29,072 nucleotides of DNA from CAZFZT01 sp964523675 (GCA_964523675.1 CAZFZT010000040.1:1-29072); one strand, 5' to 3'. Counted from the first letter of the stretch, positions 14,465 to 21,856 are shown. Notes: generated by a model not told the origin, from the letters alone. A program made the numbers and translations.

Positions 14465-15685
14465 TCAGGATCGAAGGGCGAGGCGGCAGAACATTTCGAC
14501 GCCGATCGCAATCGCATCGTCGTTGAAATCAAAATGCGGCTGATGCAGTTCCGGCATGGAATCGCGGCCGGGCGGAATCAGTCCGAGCGCAAAGAAGCAC
14601 GAGGGCACCTGCCGGCAATAGAAGGAGAAGTCTTCGCCGCCCATGACCGGCTGCTCAAGCGGCGGCACGTTGTCCTTGCCGAGCAGCTCCGAAGCGACCG
14701 CATTGACAACGCTGACTGCGGTTGCGTCGTTGCGCGTCACCGGATAGCCGATCGTGTAGGTGACCGCAGCGTCGCAGCCATGTGCCTGCGCGAGATGTGA
14801 AGCGATCTCCTTGATCCGCTTCTGCGCCAGCTCTTGCGTTTCCGGGAGAAGCGTGCGCACGGTGCCGCCAAGCTTGACTTCGCCGGGAATGATGTTGTGC
14901 GCGGTTCCGCCGTGAAACTGCGTGACGGAGACGACGACGGAGTCGAGCGGCCCGACATTGCGCGAGGCGATCTGCTGGAGGGCGTTGACAATGGCGGAGC
15001 CAGCGACGATTGGATCCCGCGTGTCGTGCGGGTAGGCAGCATGGCCGCCGGCGCCGCGCACGGTGATCTCAAACAGATCAGCCGCTGCAAGCATCGGCCC
15101 CGGGCGCGTGCTGATTTTGCCGAGATGCAGCTGTGGCCAGCCGTGCAGGCCGAACATGTTTTCAACAGGTGGGCCAATGACCGAGCCGGTGAGGCAGCCG
15201 TCTTCAACCATGCGGCGACCGCCGGCTCCGCCCTCTTCAGCAGGTTGGAAAACGAACGTGACGGGGCGAGGCAGGCCGTGCCGCTGCGCTATCTTCGACA
15301 GCACGCGCGCTGCGCCGATCAGGATCGCGGTATGGCCGTCGTGCCCACAGGCGTGCATCACGCCATTGTGCGTCGATGCATAGGCGGCGCCGGTCTGCTC
15401 CTCAATGGGGAGGGCATCCATGTCCGCGCGCAGGCCGACGGCGCTGGCCGCTTCGCCCGGCAGGTGGCCGAGCACACCTGTTCCACCGGCAAGATCGTGC
15501 GCGAACTCCACGCCCGCCTGTTCGAGTTCGCGCTTGACGACGCCGCTCGTGCGGTGCTCGTTGTAGCCAAGCTCAGGATGCGCATGCAGATCGTGACGAA
15601 CGGCGATCAGATCAGGCAGCTCAGCGCTGATCAACTCATGAAGCTGCGCGAGGTGCGGCTGGACGGATGTCGGTGCAGTGGTCAT
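14465..15685 (-). CDS. M20-family amidohydrolase (N-acyl-amino-acid hydrolase type)
   Basis: This 406-residue metallopeptidase-fold enzyme removes N-acyl groups from amino acids in the hippurate hydrolase/aminoacylase group; the exact substrate is not readable. Motifs are 'RHDLHAHPELGYNEHRT' (30-46), 'GLRADMDALPI' (84-94), 'HACGHDGH' (111-118) with metal ligands C113 and H115, 'PAEEGGAGG' with E150/E151, 'HGGTAHNIIPGEV' and 'MGGEDFSFY' near the C-terminus. There is no signal peptide, so it acts in the cytoplasm. I chose ATG 15685 because the family N-terminus begins there; an open extension upstream is arginine/serine-rich and overlaps the next gene. TAGAAT lies 8 bases upstream and no Shine-Dalgarno site is present. 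Confidence 0.93.
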   Translation of the reverse strand: MTTAPTSVQPHLAQLHELISAELPDLIAVRHDLHAHPELGYNEHRTSGVVKRELEQAGVEFAHDLAGGTGVLGHLPGEAASAVGLRADMDALPIEEQTGAAYASTHNGVMHACGHDGHTAILIGAARVLSKIAQRHGLPRPVTFVFQPAEEGGAGGRRMVEDGCLTGSVIGPPVENMFGLHGWPQLHLGKISTRPGPMLAAADLFEITVRGAGGHAAYPHDTRDPIVAGSAIVNALQQIASRNVGPLDSVVVSVTQFHGGTAHNIIPGEVKLGGTVRTLLPETQELAQKRIKEIASHLAQAHGCDAAVTYTIGYPVTRNDATAVSVVNAVASELLGKDNVPPLEQPVMGGEDFSFYCRQVPSCFFALGLIPPGRDSMPELHQPHFDFNDDAIAIGVEMFCRLALRS

Positions 15686-15693
15686 GGACGATA

Positions 15694-15699
15694 ATTCTA
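15694..15699 (-). promoter_or_regulatory. -10-like TAGAAT before M20 amidohydrolase
   Basis: TAGAAT lies 8 bases upstream of ATG 15685, in a 61-base intergenic stretch, with no Shine-Dalgarno sequence. A leaderless transcript is predicted. Confidence 0.5.
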
Positions 15700-15746
15700 G
15701 GTGGCGCAATGCACCGCAGCGTCGCAGCGAGTGTGGGCAGGTGCGA

Positions 15747-16700
15747 CTACACCTCGGCCGGCGCTCCGAGCATAAGGTGAAGCGCTCGCTCAAGCTGCGG
15801 ATGCTCGAACTCAAAGCCGATTTCGCGCAGCTTCGCCGGCTCGACTTTCGCGCTCGCCAGCAGCGTTTCATCCGCCATTTCCCGGCCGAAGGCGAGGCGC
15901 GCTGCGAACTTCGGCACTGGCGCGACGGTCGGGCGGTGGAGCACGGAGCCGAGCGTCTTCGTGAACTGTCGATTCGTGACGGGATGCGGCGCGACGACGT
16001 TGATCGGCCCGGAGAGCGCTTCATCCGTCAGCGAGCGCTCGATGACTGAGACCACATCATCAAGCGCGATCCACGACCACCACTGATCGCCGGAGCCGAT
16101 GACCCCTGCGATGCCGAGTTTGAAGGGCGTCAGCATCTGCGCCAATGCGCCGCCAGCCGGTGAAAGGATCAAGCCGAAGCGCAGGTTGACGACGCGTATG
16201 CCCGCTTGCCGCGCCGGTTCGCAGGCCTTCTCCCACTCGATGCAGACGTCGGGCAGGAAGCCGCTGCCGGGGGCGCTTGATTCGTTGAGCAGTTCATCGC
16301 CGCGATCGCCGTAGATGCCGATGGCTGATGCGCAGATGAACGCTAGCGGTTTCGCGGCAAGCGAGGCTGCGGCCCCAGCCAGTGTGCGCGTGCCCTTCAC
16401 CCGGCTATCCCTTATCGCGCGCTTCTTCTTCTCGCTCCACCGTCCCGCGATGGTCTCGCCTGCCAGATGAACGATCGCATTCGGCGGGGCGGCTTGAAGC
16501 GATAAAGCATCAATCCGCTCCTCGTTGGGATGCCATTCGACGGCTGCTTCGTTGTTGCGGTGATCAGCTCGCGGCGTCGATCGAGTGAGCCGCACCACAT
16601 CGCAGCCGTCCGATTGAAGTTGCTCGACGAGCGCCGAGCCGACTAGCCCGGTCGAGCCGCTGACGAGCACTCGAAACGCCTTGTTCTCGTTGCGGATCAC
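15747..16700 (-). CDS. TIGR01777-family epimerase-like SDR protein
   Basis: This extended short-chain dehydrogenase has the NAD(P)-binding start 'RVLVSGSTGLVGSALVEQL', then 'IVHLAGETIAGRWSEKKKR', 'CASAIGIYGD', 'LRFGLILSPAGGALAQMLTP' and 'WSWIALDDVV', the landmark order of the YfcH/TIGR01777 group. Its substrate is unknown even in well-studied bacteria. I chose GTG 16700, giving 317 residues, because TATACT lies 7 bases before it and the nucleotide-binding strand begins 10 residues later. ATG 16736 or 16727 would add residues that overlap the divergent SDR gene start. The C-terminal part ('PVPKFAARLAFGREMADETL') is the family's conserved DUF1731-like end. Confidence 0.9.
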   Translation of the reverse strand: MIRNENKAFRVLVSGSTGLVGSALVEQLQSDGCDVVRLTRSTPRADHRNNEAAVEWHPNEERIDALSLQAAPPNAIVHLAGETIAGRWSEKKKRAIRDSRVKGTRTLAGAAASLAAKPLAFICASAIGIYGDRGDELLNESSAPGSGFLPDVCIEWEKACEPARQAGIRVVNLRFGLILSPAGGALAQMLTPFKLGIAGVIGSGDQWWSWIALDDVVSVIERSLTDEALSGPINVVAPHPVTNRQFTKTLGSVLHRPTVAPVPKFAARLAFGREMADETLLASAKVEPAKLREIGFEFEHPQLERALHLMLGAPAEV

Positions 16701-16707
16701 GCGATCA

Positions 16708-16715
16708 AGTATAGT
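16708..16715. promoter_or_regulatory. Overlapping divergent -10 boxes
   Basis: The 8-mer AGTATAGT contains TATAGT on the plus strand (16710-16715, 10 bases before ATG 16726) and TATACT on the minus strand (16713-16708, 7 bases before GTG 16700). One near-symmetric element could thus drive both divergent genes, and both would be nearly or fully leaderless. Confidence 0.5.
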
Positions 16716-16725
16716 GCGTCCCACC

Positions 16726-17535
16726 ATGAGCACCATCGAGAATCGACTCTATCCACTCAAAGGCCGCCGTGCGTTCGTCTGCGGCTCAACGCAGGGCATC
16801 GGCAGGGCGTGCGCCATGGAGTTTGCGCGCCTCGGCGCAAGTGTCACGCTGGTTGCCCGGCATCGTGAAGCGCTCGACAACGTTCGCCATGAGCTTTCAA
16901 CAGAAGCGGGCGAACAGGCGCATGATGACATCTGCGTGGACTTCTCCGATCACGAAGCGGTGCGCGGCGCAGCGGCTGAATATGTTCACGATTCAGGCCC
17001 GGCGCAGATTCTTCTGAACAACACCGGCGGTCCGCCGGCCGGTCCTGCGTTTGAAGCGTCGCCGGAGGAATATCTCAAGGCGTTCAATCAGCACATTCTG
17101 TGCAATCAGGCGCTGGTGCAGGTGCTTGCGCCGGCCATGGTGGATGCGAAGTATGGCCGCATTCTCAACATCATCTCGACTTCGGTCATCATGCCGATCA
17201 AGGGGCTGGGCGTGTCGAACACGATCCGCGCAGCGGTGGCGAACTGGGCGCGGACGCTGGCAGCGGAGCTCGGACCGTTCGGCATTACGGTCAACAACGT
17301 ACTGCCGGGCTACACCGCAACGGCGCGATTGAGTTCGCTCATTCAGGGCAGAGCAAGTCGAGCCGGTTCATCGGCTGCGGAGGTCGAAAGCGGCATGAAG
17401 GCAACCATTCCCGCGCGCAGGTTCGGCGACCCGGCGGAGATCGCAGCGGTGGCGGGCTTCTTAGCGACACCCGCCGCGGCATACGTCAACGGTGTAAGCA
17501 TCCCCGTCGATGGCGGCCGCCTGGCAGCGCAGTAA
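16726..17535 (+). CDS. SDR-family protein of the kynurenine-cluster type, lacking YxxxK
   Basis: This 269-residue protein has the SDR nucleotide-binding motif GSTQGIG (about 20-26), 'NNTGGPPAGPAFEA' in place of NNAG, 'IISTSV' carrying the expected serine, and the C-terminal 'YVNGVSIPVDGGR'. Where classical SDRs have YxxxK, this protein reads 'GLGVSNTIRAAVANWA', so the tyrosine is replaced by serine and the lysine by arginine. I recall the same GVSNTIR motif in SDRs that accompany 3-hydroxyanthranilate/kynurenine catabolic genes in Bacteroidetes. Its position before the aminomuconate-semialdehyde dehydrogenase and the RidA-type deaminase fits. The reaction is unknown; it may be a non-classical reductase or have lost activity. 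ATG 16726 is preferred to an upstream TTG because the -10 box lies between them. Confidence 0.88.
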   Translation: MSTIENRLYPLKGRRAFVCGSTQGIGRACAMEFARLGASVTLVARHREALDNVRHELSTEAGEQAHDDICVDFSDHEAVRGAAAEYVHDSGPAQILLNNTGGPPAGPAFEASPEEYLKAFNQHILCNQALVQVLAPAMVDAKYGRILNIISTSVIMPIKGLGVSNTIRAAVANWARTLAAELGPFGITVNNVLPGYTATARLSSLIQGRASRAGSSAAEVESGMKATIPARRFGDPAEIAAVAGFLATPAAAYVNGVSIPVDGGRLAAQ

Positions 17536-17536
17536 G

Positions 17537-17653
17537 TTCACCGCAGAGGCGCAGAGGGCGCAGAGAGAGAGAGCAACTATTGAAACAAGAGAGAGCAAGG
17601 CCAATCTGTATCACATCATCTCTCCTCTGCGCTCTCTGCGCCTCTGCGGTGAA
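17537..17653. repeat. Single palindromic repeat element between SDR and ALDH genes
   Basis: TTCACCGCAGAGGCGCAGAG at the left end is matched by CTCTGCGCCTCTGCGGTGAA at the right end; about 34 bases on each side pair almost perfectly around a 50-base centre. It starts 2 bases after the SDR stop and ends 16 bases before the aldehyde dehydrogenase start. It is related in type to the array at 10951-11681. Confidence 0.85.
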
Positions 17654-17669
17654 TTGCTCTGATTGATTC

Positions 17670-19124
17670 ATGCTTCGAATCGCAAACTACATCAATGGCA
17701 AACTCACGGAGCCCATCTCCGGCGATTACCTCGACAACATCGAGCCGGCCACGGGGCAGGTGTATTCACACGTTCCCGATAGTGATGAGCGCGATGTCGA
17801 GGCGGCGGCTGATGCCGCGGCGAAGGCGTTTCCGGCATGGTCGGGTGCGGCTGCCGCGGAGCGATCGCGCTGGATGCTCAAACTGGCTGATCTTGTGGAG
17901 CGCGATCTGGAGAAACTGGCCCGCGCTGAAACCATCGACAACGGCAAACCGCTTGCGGTGTCGCGCAGTGTTGACATTCCACGTGCCGTAGCGAATCTGC
18001 GCTTCTTTGCCACTGCAATTCTGCACACGACGGATGAAGCGCACATTACGAATGGCACCGCGATCAACTACACGCTCCGTCAGCCGCGCGGCGTGGCGGG
18101 GTGCATCTCGCCGTGGAACCTGCCGCTGTACCTGTTCACATGGAAGATCGCGCCGGCCCTTGCGACAGGTAACACCGTGGTCGCTAAGCCCTCGGAAGTG
18201 ACGCCGATGACGGCATACATGCTCAGTGAACTGGGCATCGAAGCGGGATTGCCTGCGGGTGTACTGAACATTGTGCATGGCCTTGGGCCGAAGGTCGGCG
18301 CTGCAATGGTGCGCCACCCCCGGATACCTGCCATCAGCTTCACAGGGGGAACAAGCACAGGAGCGGCGATCGCGCGCGAAGCCGGGCCGATGTTCAAGAA
18401 ACTCTCACTTGAACTGGGCGGCAAGAACCCGAATCTTGTCTTCGCTGATTGTGATATGGATGCGGCTGTGCGAACAAGTGTCCGGGCAGCGTTCGCCAAT
18501 CAAGGCCAGATCTGCCTGTGCGGCTCGCGCATCTTTGTTGAACGCGGTGCGTATGAGACGTTCACCAGCGCGTTCGTCGATCAAGTGAAGCGCCTGCGTG
18601 TGGGTGATCCTCTTGAAGATGGCGTCGATCAAGGCGCGCTGGTGTCGCAGCAGCACATGGAGAAGGTACTGCGCGCGATTGAGACGGCTCGCAAGGAAGG
18701 CGGCAGGATTGAATGCGGCGGGGGAGTCGTTGATCCGTCGCAACTTCCGGCAAGGTGCCGGAATGGATTTTACGTTGAGCCGACCGTGATTACGGGTCTT
18801 GATGCGCACTGCAGCACGTGTCAGGAAGAGATTTTCGGCCCGGTGGTGACGATCACGCCGTTCGACACGGAAGACGAAGCAATCGAGATGGCGAATTGCA
18901 CGCCGTACGGCCTTGCGGCGACGATCTGGACGCAGAACCTTGCACGAGCGCACCGCGTGGCGGCGCAGGTGCACTCAGGCGTCATCTGGATCAACTGCTG
19001 GCTGCTGCGCGATCTGCGCACGCCGTTCGGCGGCATGAAACAGTCAGGCGTCGGCCGCGAGGGCGGCGACGAGGCGCTGCGATTCTTTACAGAGCCGAAG
19101 AATGTTTGCATTGCGATGGAATAG
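17670..19124 (+). CDS. 2-Aminomuconate-6-semialdehyde dehydrogenase
   Basis: This 484-residue NAD-dependent aldehyde dehydrogenase has N150 in ISPWNLPLY, K173 in VVAKPSE, 'SFTGGTSTG' (223-231), E248 in LSLELGGKNP and the catalytic C282 in NQGQICLCG. The late motif 'NCWLLRDLRTPFGGMKQSG' is the characteristic end of the 2-hydroxymuconic / 2-aminomuconic semialdehyde dehydrogenase group. With a 2-aminomuconate deaminase homologue two genes downstream, the aminomuconate reaction is the better choice: oxidation of 2-aminomuconate 6-semialdehyde in the kynurenine/3-hydroxyanthranilate route of tryptophan breakdown. 2-Hydroxymuconic semialdehyde is the alternative substrate. No Shine-Dalgarno site is visible before ATG 17670; a palindromic repeat ends 16 bases upstream, so regulation of this gene is unclear. 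Confidence 0.9.
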   Translation: MLRIANYINGKLTEPISGDYLDNIEPATGQVYSHVPDSDERDVEAAADAAAKAFPAWSGAAAAERSRWMLKLADLVERDLEKLARAETIDNGKPLAVSRSVDIPRAVANLRFFATAILHTTDEAHITNGTAINYTLRQPRGVAGCISPWNLPLYLFTWKIAPALATGNTVVAKPSEVTPMTAYMLSELGIEAGLPAGVLNIVHGLGPKVGAAMVRHPRIPAISFTGGTSTGAAIAREAGPMFKKLSLELGGKNPNLVFADCDMDAAVRTSVRAAFANQGQICLCGSRIFVERGAYETFTSAFVDQVKRLRVGDPLEDGVDQGALVSQQHMEKVLRAIETARKEGGRIECGGGVVDPSQLPARCRNGFYVEPTVITGLDAHCSTCQEEIFGPVVTITPFDTEDEAIEMANCTPYGLAATIWTQNLARAHRVAAQVHSGVIWINCWLLRDLRTPFGGMKQSGVGREGGDEALRFFTEPKNVCIAME

Positions 19125-19125
19125 A

Positions 19126-19273
19126 TTCACCACGGAGGGCCACGGAGTGCCACGGAGGAGAGCAAGGGTTTGAGAAATGAACACGGTGCACGCACCGGCA
19201 ACTCACCCTCCATCCTTGATTAATAAGAGCCCTTCTCCGTGGCCCTCTGTGGCCCTCTGTGTTCCAATCTGTT
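19126..19273. repeat. Single palindromic repeat element after ALDH gene
   Basis: TTCACCACGGAGGGCCACGG on the left pairs imperfectly with CCGTGGCCCTCTGTGGCC on the right. It begins 1 base after the dehydrogenase stop and ends with CCAATCTGTT, the reverse complement of the AACAGATTG seen in the 10951-11681 units, so it is the same family. The -10-like box of the next gene follows 5 bases later. Confidence 0.85.
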
Positions 19274-19278
19274 AGGTG

Positions 19279-19284
19279 TAGAAT
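19279..19284 (+). promoter_or_regulatory. -10-like TAGAAT before the zinc-ribbon gene
   Basis: TAGAAT lies 10 bases before ATG 19295 and partly contains the alternative ATG 19283. It suggests a separate promoter directly behind the repeat. Confidence 0.45.
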
Positions 19285-19294
19285 GGCACCGGTC

Positions 19295-19795
19295 ATGGCT
19301 GACGAGTTGCGAAGGACAATCCGAAGCGAGTCCTATGAGATCAACGGCCGGCGCTACGAGCGGCTTGAAGATGTCCCTGTGAAGTATCGCAAGTTCTTCG
19401 TCGATGCCAACGGCAACGGCATTCCCGACTTCTTCGAGGATTTCACCGATGGCGAGAAGATCGTTCACCGGGTGAACACTTCTCGCATCGTGCAGACGCA
19501 CAACCTCAACGATGATGTGATCGACATCCTGCGCGGTAGCGCCGATCCGGCGGAGTTGCGCTGCGCTCGCTGCGGCTATGACCTTCAAGGCACCTCTGTA
19601 GGAGGCAATTGCCCCGAATGCGGCCAGTCGGTCGCGCAGTCGATCGCAGCGTTCGGCCGGCCGCGCACACTGCGCATGGGAACGATGTGGGATGTGCCTC
19701 TGCATCGGGTGATTCAAATCGTGGGGGTGCTCCTTTTCATCATTGCGTTCCTTGCGTACATGTTGTATCACTTCATTCTCTCAGCAACGCCATGA
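19295..19795 (+). CDS. Zinc-ribbon single-pass membrane protein
   Basis: This 166-residue protein begins MADELRRTIRSESYEINGRR. Residues 35-50 include 'FVDANGNGIPDFFEDF', a short EF-hand-like or low-complexity loop. A zinc ribbon follows: 'RCARCGYDLQGTSVGGNC' then PECGQS, with four cysteines as CxxC...CxxC. This CxxCGYDL...CPECG form is frequent in planctomycete membrane proteins. One transmembrane helix (VIQIVGVLLFIIAFLAYMLY) ends the protein, so the ribbon is likely cytoplasmic. Its stop overlaps the next gene's start as ATGA (19792-19795). It is not a known enzyme of aminomuconate metabolism. I preferred ATG 19295 to 19283, which is part of the -10-like box, but either is possible. Confidence 0.78.
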   Translation: MADELRRTIRSESYEINGRRYERLEDVPVKYRKFFVDANGNGIPDFFEDFTDGEKIVHRVNTSRIVQTHNLNDDVIDILRGSADPAELRCARCGYDLQGTSVGGNCPECGQSVAQSIAAFGRPRTLRMGTMWDVPLHRVIQIVGVLLFIIAFLAYMLYHFILSATP

Positions 19796-20220
19796 GCATC
19801 CAATCGGAACGAGCTCCGGAACCTGTCGGCGCCTATCCGCATGCCAAGCGGGTCGGGAATCTACTGTTTCTCTCAGGAGTTGGGCCGCGCAAGCGAGGCA
19901 GCAAGGAGATTCCCGGCGTCTCGCTCGACGTGCAGGGCAACATTTCGAGTTACGACATCGAAGCGCAGTGCCGCTCGTGCTTTGAGAACGCGAAGGCGAT
20001 CGTCGAGGATGCAGGGGCGAAGTGGGAGAACGTCGTCGATGTGCTCGTGTTTCTCACGAACATGAAGGACGACTTTGCAGCGTACAACGCCATCTATGCG
20101 GAGTACTTTGCAGGGCCGCCTGGAAGTGGAAAGCCGAATCCGACGCGGACGACGATTGAGATTGGTGCGCTGCCTACGCCGATCGCGGTGGAGGTGAAGA
20201 TTATTGTTGCGGTGGAATAG
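19792..20220 (+). CDS. 2-Aminomuconate deaminase, RidA family
   Basis: This 142-residue RidA/YjgF-fold protein starts MSIQSERAPEPVGAYPHAKR and continues 'VGNLLFLSGVGPRKRGS'. The PVGAYPHAKR..G.LLF.SG.GPR opening and the length of 142 match 2-aminomuconate deaminase of the aminophenol and kynurenine pathways rather than generic RidA proteins (about 125-130 residues). It hydrolyses 2-aminomuconate to 4-oxalocrotonate plus ammonia, the step after the dehydrogenase encoded at 17670. 'NPTRTTIEIGALPTP' carries the conserved arginine that binds the substrate carboxylate. The ATGA overlap with the zinc-ribbon gene implies coupled translation; an in-frame extension upstream has no family match. Confidence 0.85.
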   Translation: MSIQSERAPEPVGAYPHAKRVGNLLFLSGVGPRKRGSKEIPGVSLDVQGNISSYDIEAQCRSCFENAKAIVEDAGAKWENVVDVLVFLTNMKDDFAAYNAIYAEYFAGPPGSGKPNPTRTTIEIGALPTPIAVEVKIIVAVE

Positions 20221-20276
20221 CCGCTTGCGGCTTCGCGCGGTCTGTCATTAATGGACCGTGCTAAGCCGCAAGCGGC
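20220..20276. terminator. Large inverted repeat between convergent genes
   Basis: GCCGCTTGCGGCTT (20220-20233) is the perfect reverse complement of AAGCCGCAAGCGGC (20263-20276), with additional pairing (GGTC / GGACC) inside the loop. It fills the 61-base gap between the deaminase and sdhB stop codons and could terminate transcripts from both sides. There is no long T run. The core CCGCAAGCGG recurs in the terminator at 22002-22033. Confidence 0.7.
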
Positions 20277-20281
20277 ACAGA

Positions 20282-21121
20282 CTACTTCTTCCCCTTGAAG
20301 ATTCGGAACAGCTTCGTCATCGGGTCGTAGAACTCATCGACCACGCGTTCCTTGAGCGGGATGATGCCGTTGTCGGTGATGTGGATGTGCTCTGGGCAGA
20401 CCTGGGTGCAGCATTTGTTGATGTTGCAGTAGCCGATGCCGCCGTTCTCTTTGAGATCGCGAATGCGGTCTTGGGTATCGAGCGGGTGCATCTCCAAAGC
20501 AGCTGTGTAGATCAGGAAGCGCGGCCCGATGAACTCCTCGTGCTTGTGATGATCGCGCAGCACGTGGCAGACGTCCTGGCAGAGGAAGCACTCGATGCAC
20601 TTGCGGAACTCCTGCACGCGGTCGATGTCTTCCTGCTGCATGAACCAGCCGCCGGCCTTCTCCTCTTCAGCGGTCTTCGGTCGCGGCTTGAAGGGCTTGA
20701 TCTGTTTCTTGACCTGGAAGTTCCACGAGACGTCCGTGACGAGATCGCGAATGATCGGGAACGTCTGCACCGGCTCGATGACGACGTAGTTGTCGAGGTC
20801 GATCTGGTCGAGCCGGGTCATGCACATGAGGCACGGCTTGCCGTTGACCTCCGCGCTGCACGAGCCGCACTTGCCGGCCTTGCAGTTCCAGCGGCAGGCG
20901 AGGTCGTTGGCGTGCTGCGCCTGAATCTGATGGACGGCGTCGAGGACGACCATGCCGGGCGTGATGTCGATGGTGTAGTCTTTGAACTGGCCGCCGGACT
21001 TGTCGCCGCGCCAGACGCGGAAGGTGGCGCGGCGGCCATTGGTTGACGGTTTGCCCTGGGGCTGACCCTCGATGAGGTCATCCTGGCGCGGCTTGAGACG
21101 CTCGGTATTGGGAGAAACCAT
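20282..21121 (-). CDS. sdhB: Succinate dehydrogenase/fumarate reductase iron-sulfur subunit
   Basis: This 279-residue protein is the electron-relay subunit of membrane-bound succinate:quinone oxidoreductase. The [2Fe-2S] ligands are C80, C85, C88 and C100 (NCKAGKCGSC, then CLMC). The [4Fe-4S]/[3Fe-4S] cysteines are C175, C178, C181 and C185 in CIECFLCQDVC, and C232, C238 and C242 in 'YCNINKCCTQVCPEHIHI'. The 'WNCKAGKCGSCSAEVNG' form resembles actinobacterial SdhB. A 25-residue polar N-terminal extension precedes the ferredoxin fold. sdhA, sdhC and sdhD are not adjacent: downstream is a convergent operon and upstream is mqnB. TACAAT lies 9 bases before ATG 21121 with no Shine-Dalgarno site. 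Confidence 0.93.
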   Translation of the reverse strand: MVSPNTERLKPRQDDLIEGQPQGKPSTNGRRATFRVWRGDKSGGQFKDYTIDITPGMVVLDAVHQIQAQHANDLACRWNCKAGKCGSCSAEVNGKPCLMCMTRLDQIDLDNYVVIEPVQTFPIIRDLVTDVSWNFQVKKQIKPFKPRPKTAEEEKAGGWFMQQEDIDRVQEFRKCIECFLCQDVCHVLRDHHKHEEFIGPRFLIYTAALEMHPLDTQDRIRDLKENGGIGYCNINKCCTQVCPEHIHITDNGIIPLKERVVDEFYDPMTKLFRIFKGKK

Positions 21122-21130
21122 GGACGGGGC

Positions 21131-21136
21131 ATTGTA
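21131..21136 (-). promoter_or_regulatory. -10-like TACAAT before sdhB
   Basis: TACAAT lies 9 bases upstream of ATG 21121 in the 82-base gap after mqnB; no Shine-Dalgarno or clear -35 box is seen. A leaderless transcript is predicted. Confidence 0.5.
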
Positions 21137-21203
21137 CGCCAATCTCGCCTCGGCGCGCGGGGCGCGGGTGGGCTGCGCAGTGACCCTCCGCTGCGCTTCC
21201 CGG

Positions 21204-21848
21204 CTACAGGGCTCGAAGGATTTCAGCGGCTTGATGCAATGCCTTGCCGAGCGCATCAAAGCCGGCCTGAAGATCCCATTGCTGCGTCGCGCGGTCACCT
21301 GTCGTGTTGCTGATCGCGCGAAGCTCGATTGCAGGGAGTTTCTGTCTGCGGGCGGCGTGGACGACGGCTGCGCCTTCCATGGCCTCGGCCATTGCGCCGG
21401 TGCGACGGGCGACTTCCTCAGCAGCGCTTGCGGTGCCGGAACATGTGGCGACAGTCGCAATCGGACCGATGCGAAACGATGAGCTCAGCGCGTCGAGCAT
21501 ATCGAGATCAACGGGGACGACGTTGCCTTCAAAATCACCAAGCTGAAATCCGAGCGAGCTCATGGGCGCAAAGCCGCGCGAGGTGACGATGCCTTCTTCA
21601 ACGTAGATGCATGAGGATGCGACGAGCACATCGCCGAGGGTAAGTTCACTGCCGGGCAACGCGCCTGCGATGCCGGCGCAGATGACGGCATCGAAGGGAC
21701 GGCGATGCTGGTGACGCACGATCATCTCCGTCGTGGCGGCAGCGGCGTTGGTGCGACCGATGCCTGCGACTTCAATAACGCAATCTTCAATGAAACCGAT
21801 GGCATCGGCTTCTGCCTTGACGGAGGTGATGATCAGGAGGTTGCGCAT
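21204..21848 (-). CDS. mqnB: Futalosine hydrolase
   Basis: This 214-residue member of the nucleoside phosphorylase/MTA nucleosidase fold starts MRNLLIITSVKAEADAIG. It has 'DAVICAGIAGALPG' (53-66), 'AEAMEGAAVVHAA' (154-166) with the ribose-contacting Met-Glu pair, and 'RAISNTTGD' (177-185) with the catalytic aspartate. The ending 'ISNTTGDRATQQWDLQAGFD' is typical of futalosine hydrolases rather than MTA/SAH nucleosidases. It would split futalosine into hypoxanthine and dehypoxanthine futalosine for menaquinone synthesis. No other mqn gene is nearby. ATG 21848 is supported by the family N-terminus and by TATGCT 8 bases upstream; a longer frame running back into the FG-GAP gene is not coding. 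Confidence 0.88.
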   Translation of the reverse strand: MRNLLIITSVKAEADAIGFIEDCVIEVAGIGRTNAAAATTEMIVRHQHRRPFDAVICAGIAGALPGSELTLGDVLVASSCIYVEEGIVTSRGFAPMSSLGFQLGDFEGNVVPVDLDMLDALSSSFRIGPIATVATCSGTASAAEEVARRTGAMAEAMEGAAVVHAARRQKLPAIELRAISNTTGDRATQQWDLQAGFDALGKALHQAAEILRAL

Positions 21849-21856
21849 GCGCAGGG

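Noticed and set aside
15690..16024. N-terminal extension of the M20 amidohydrolase
   Set aside because: The extra 113 residues are Arg/Ser-rich, antisense-like, and overlap the end of the TIGR01777 gene; the family start is at 15685.
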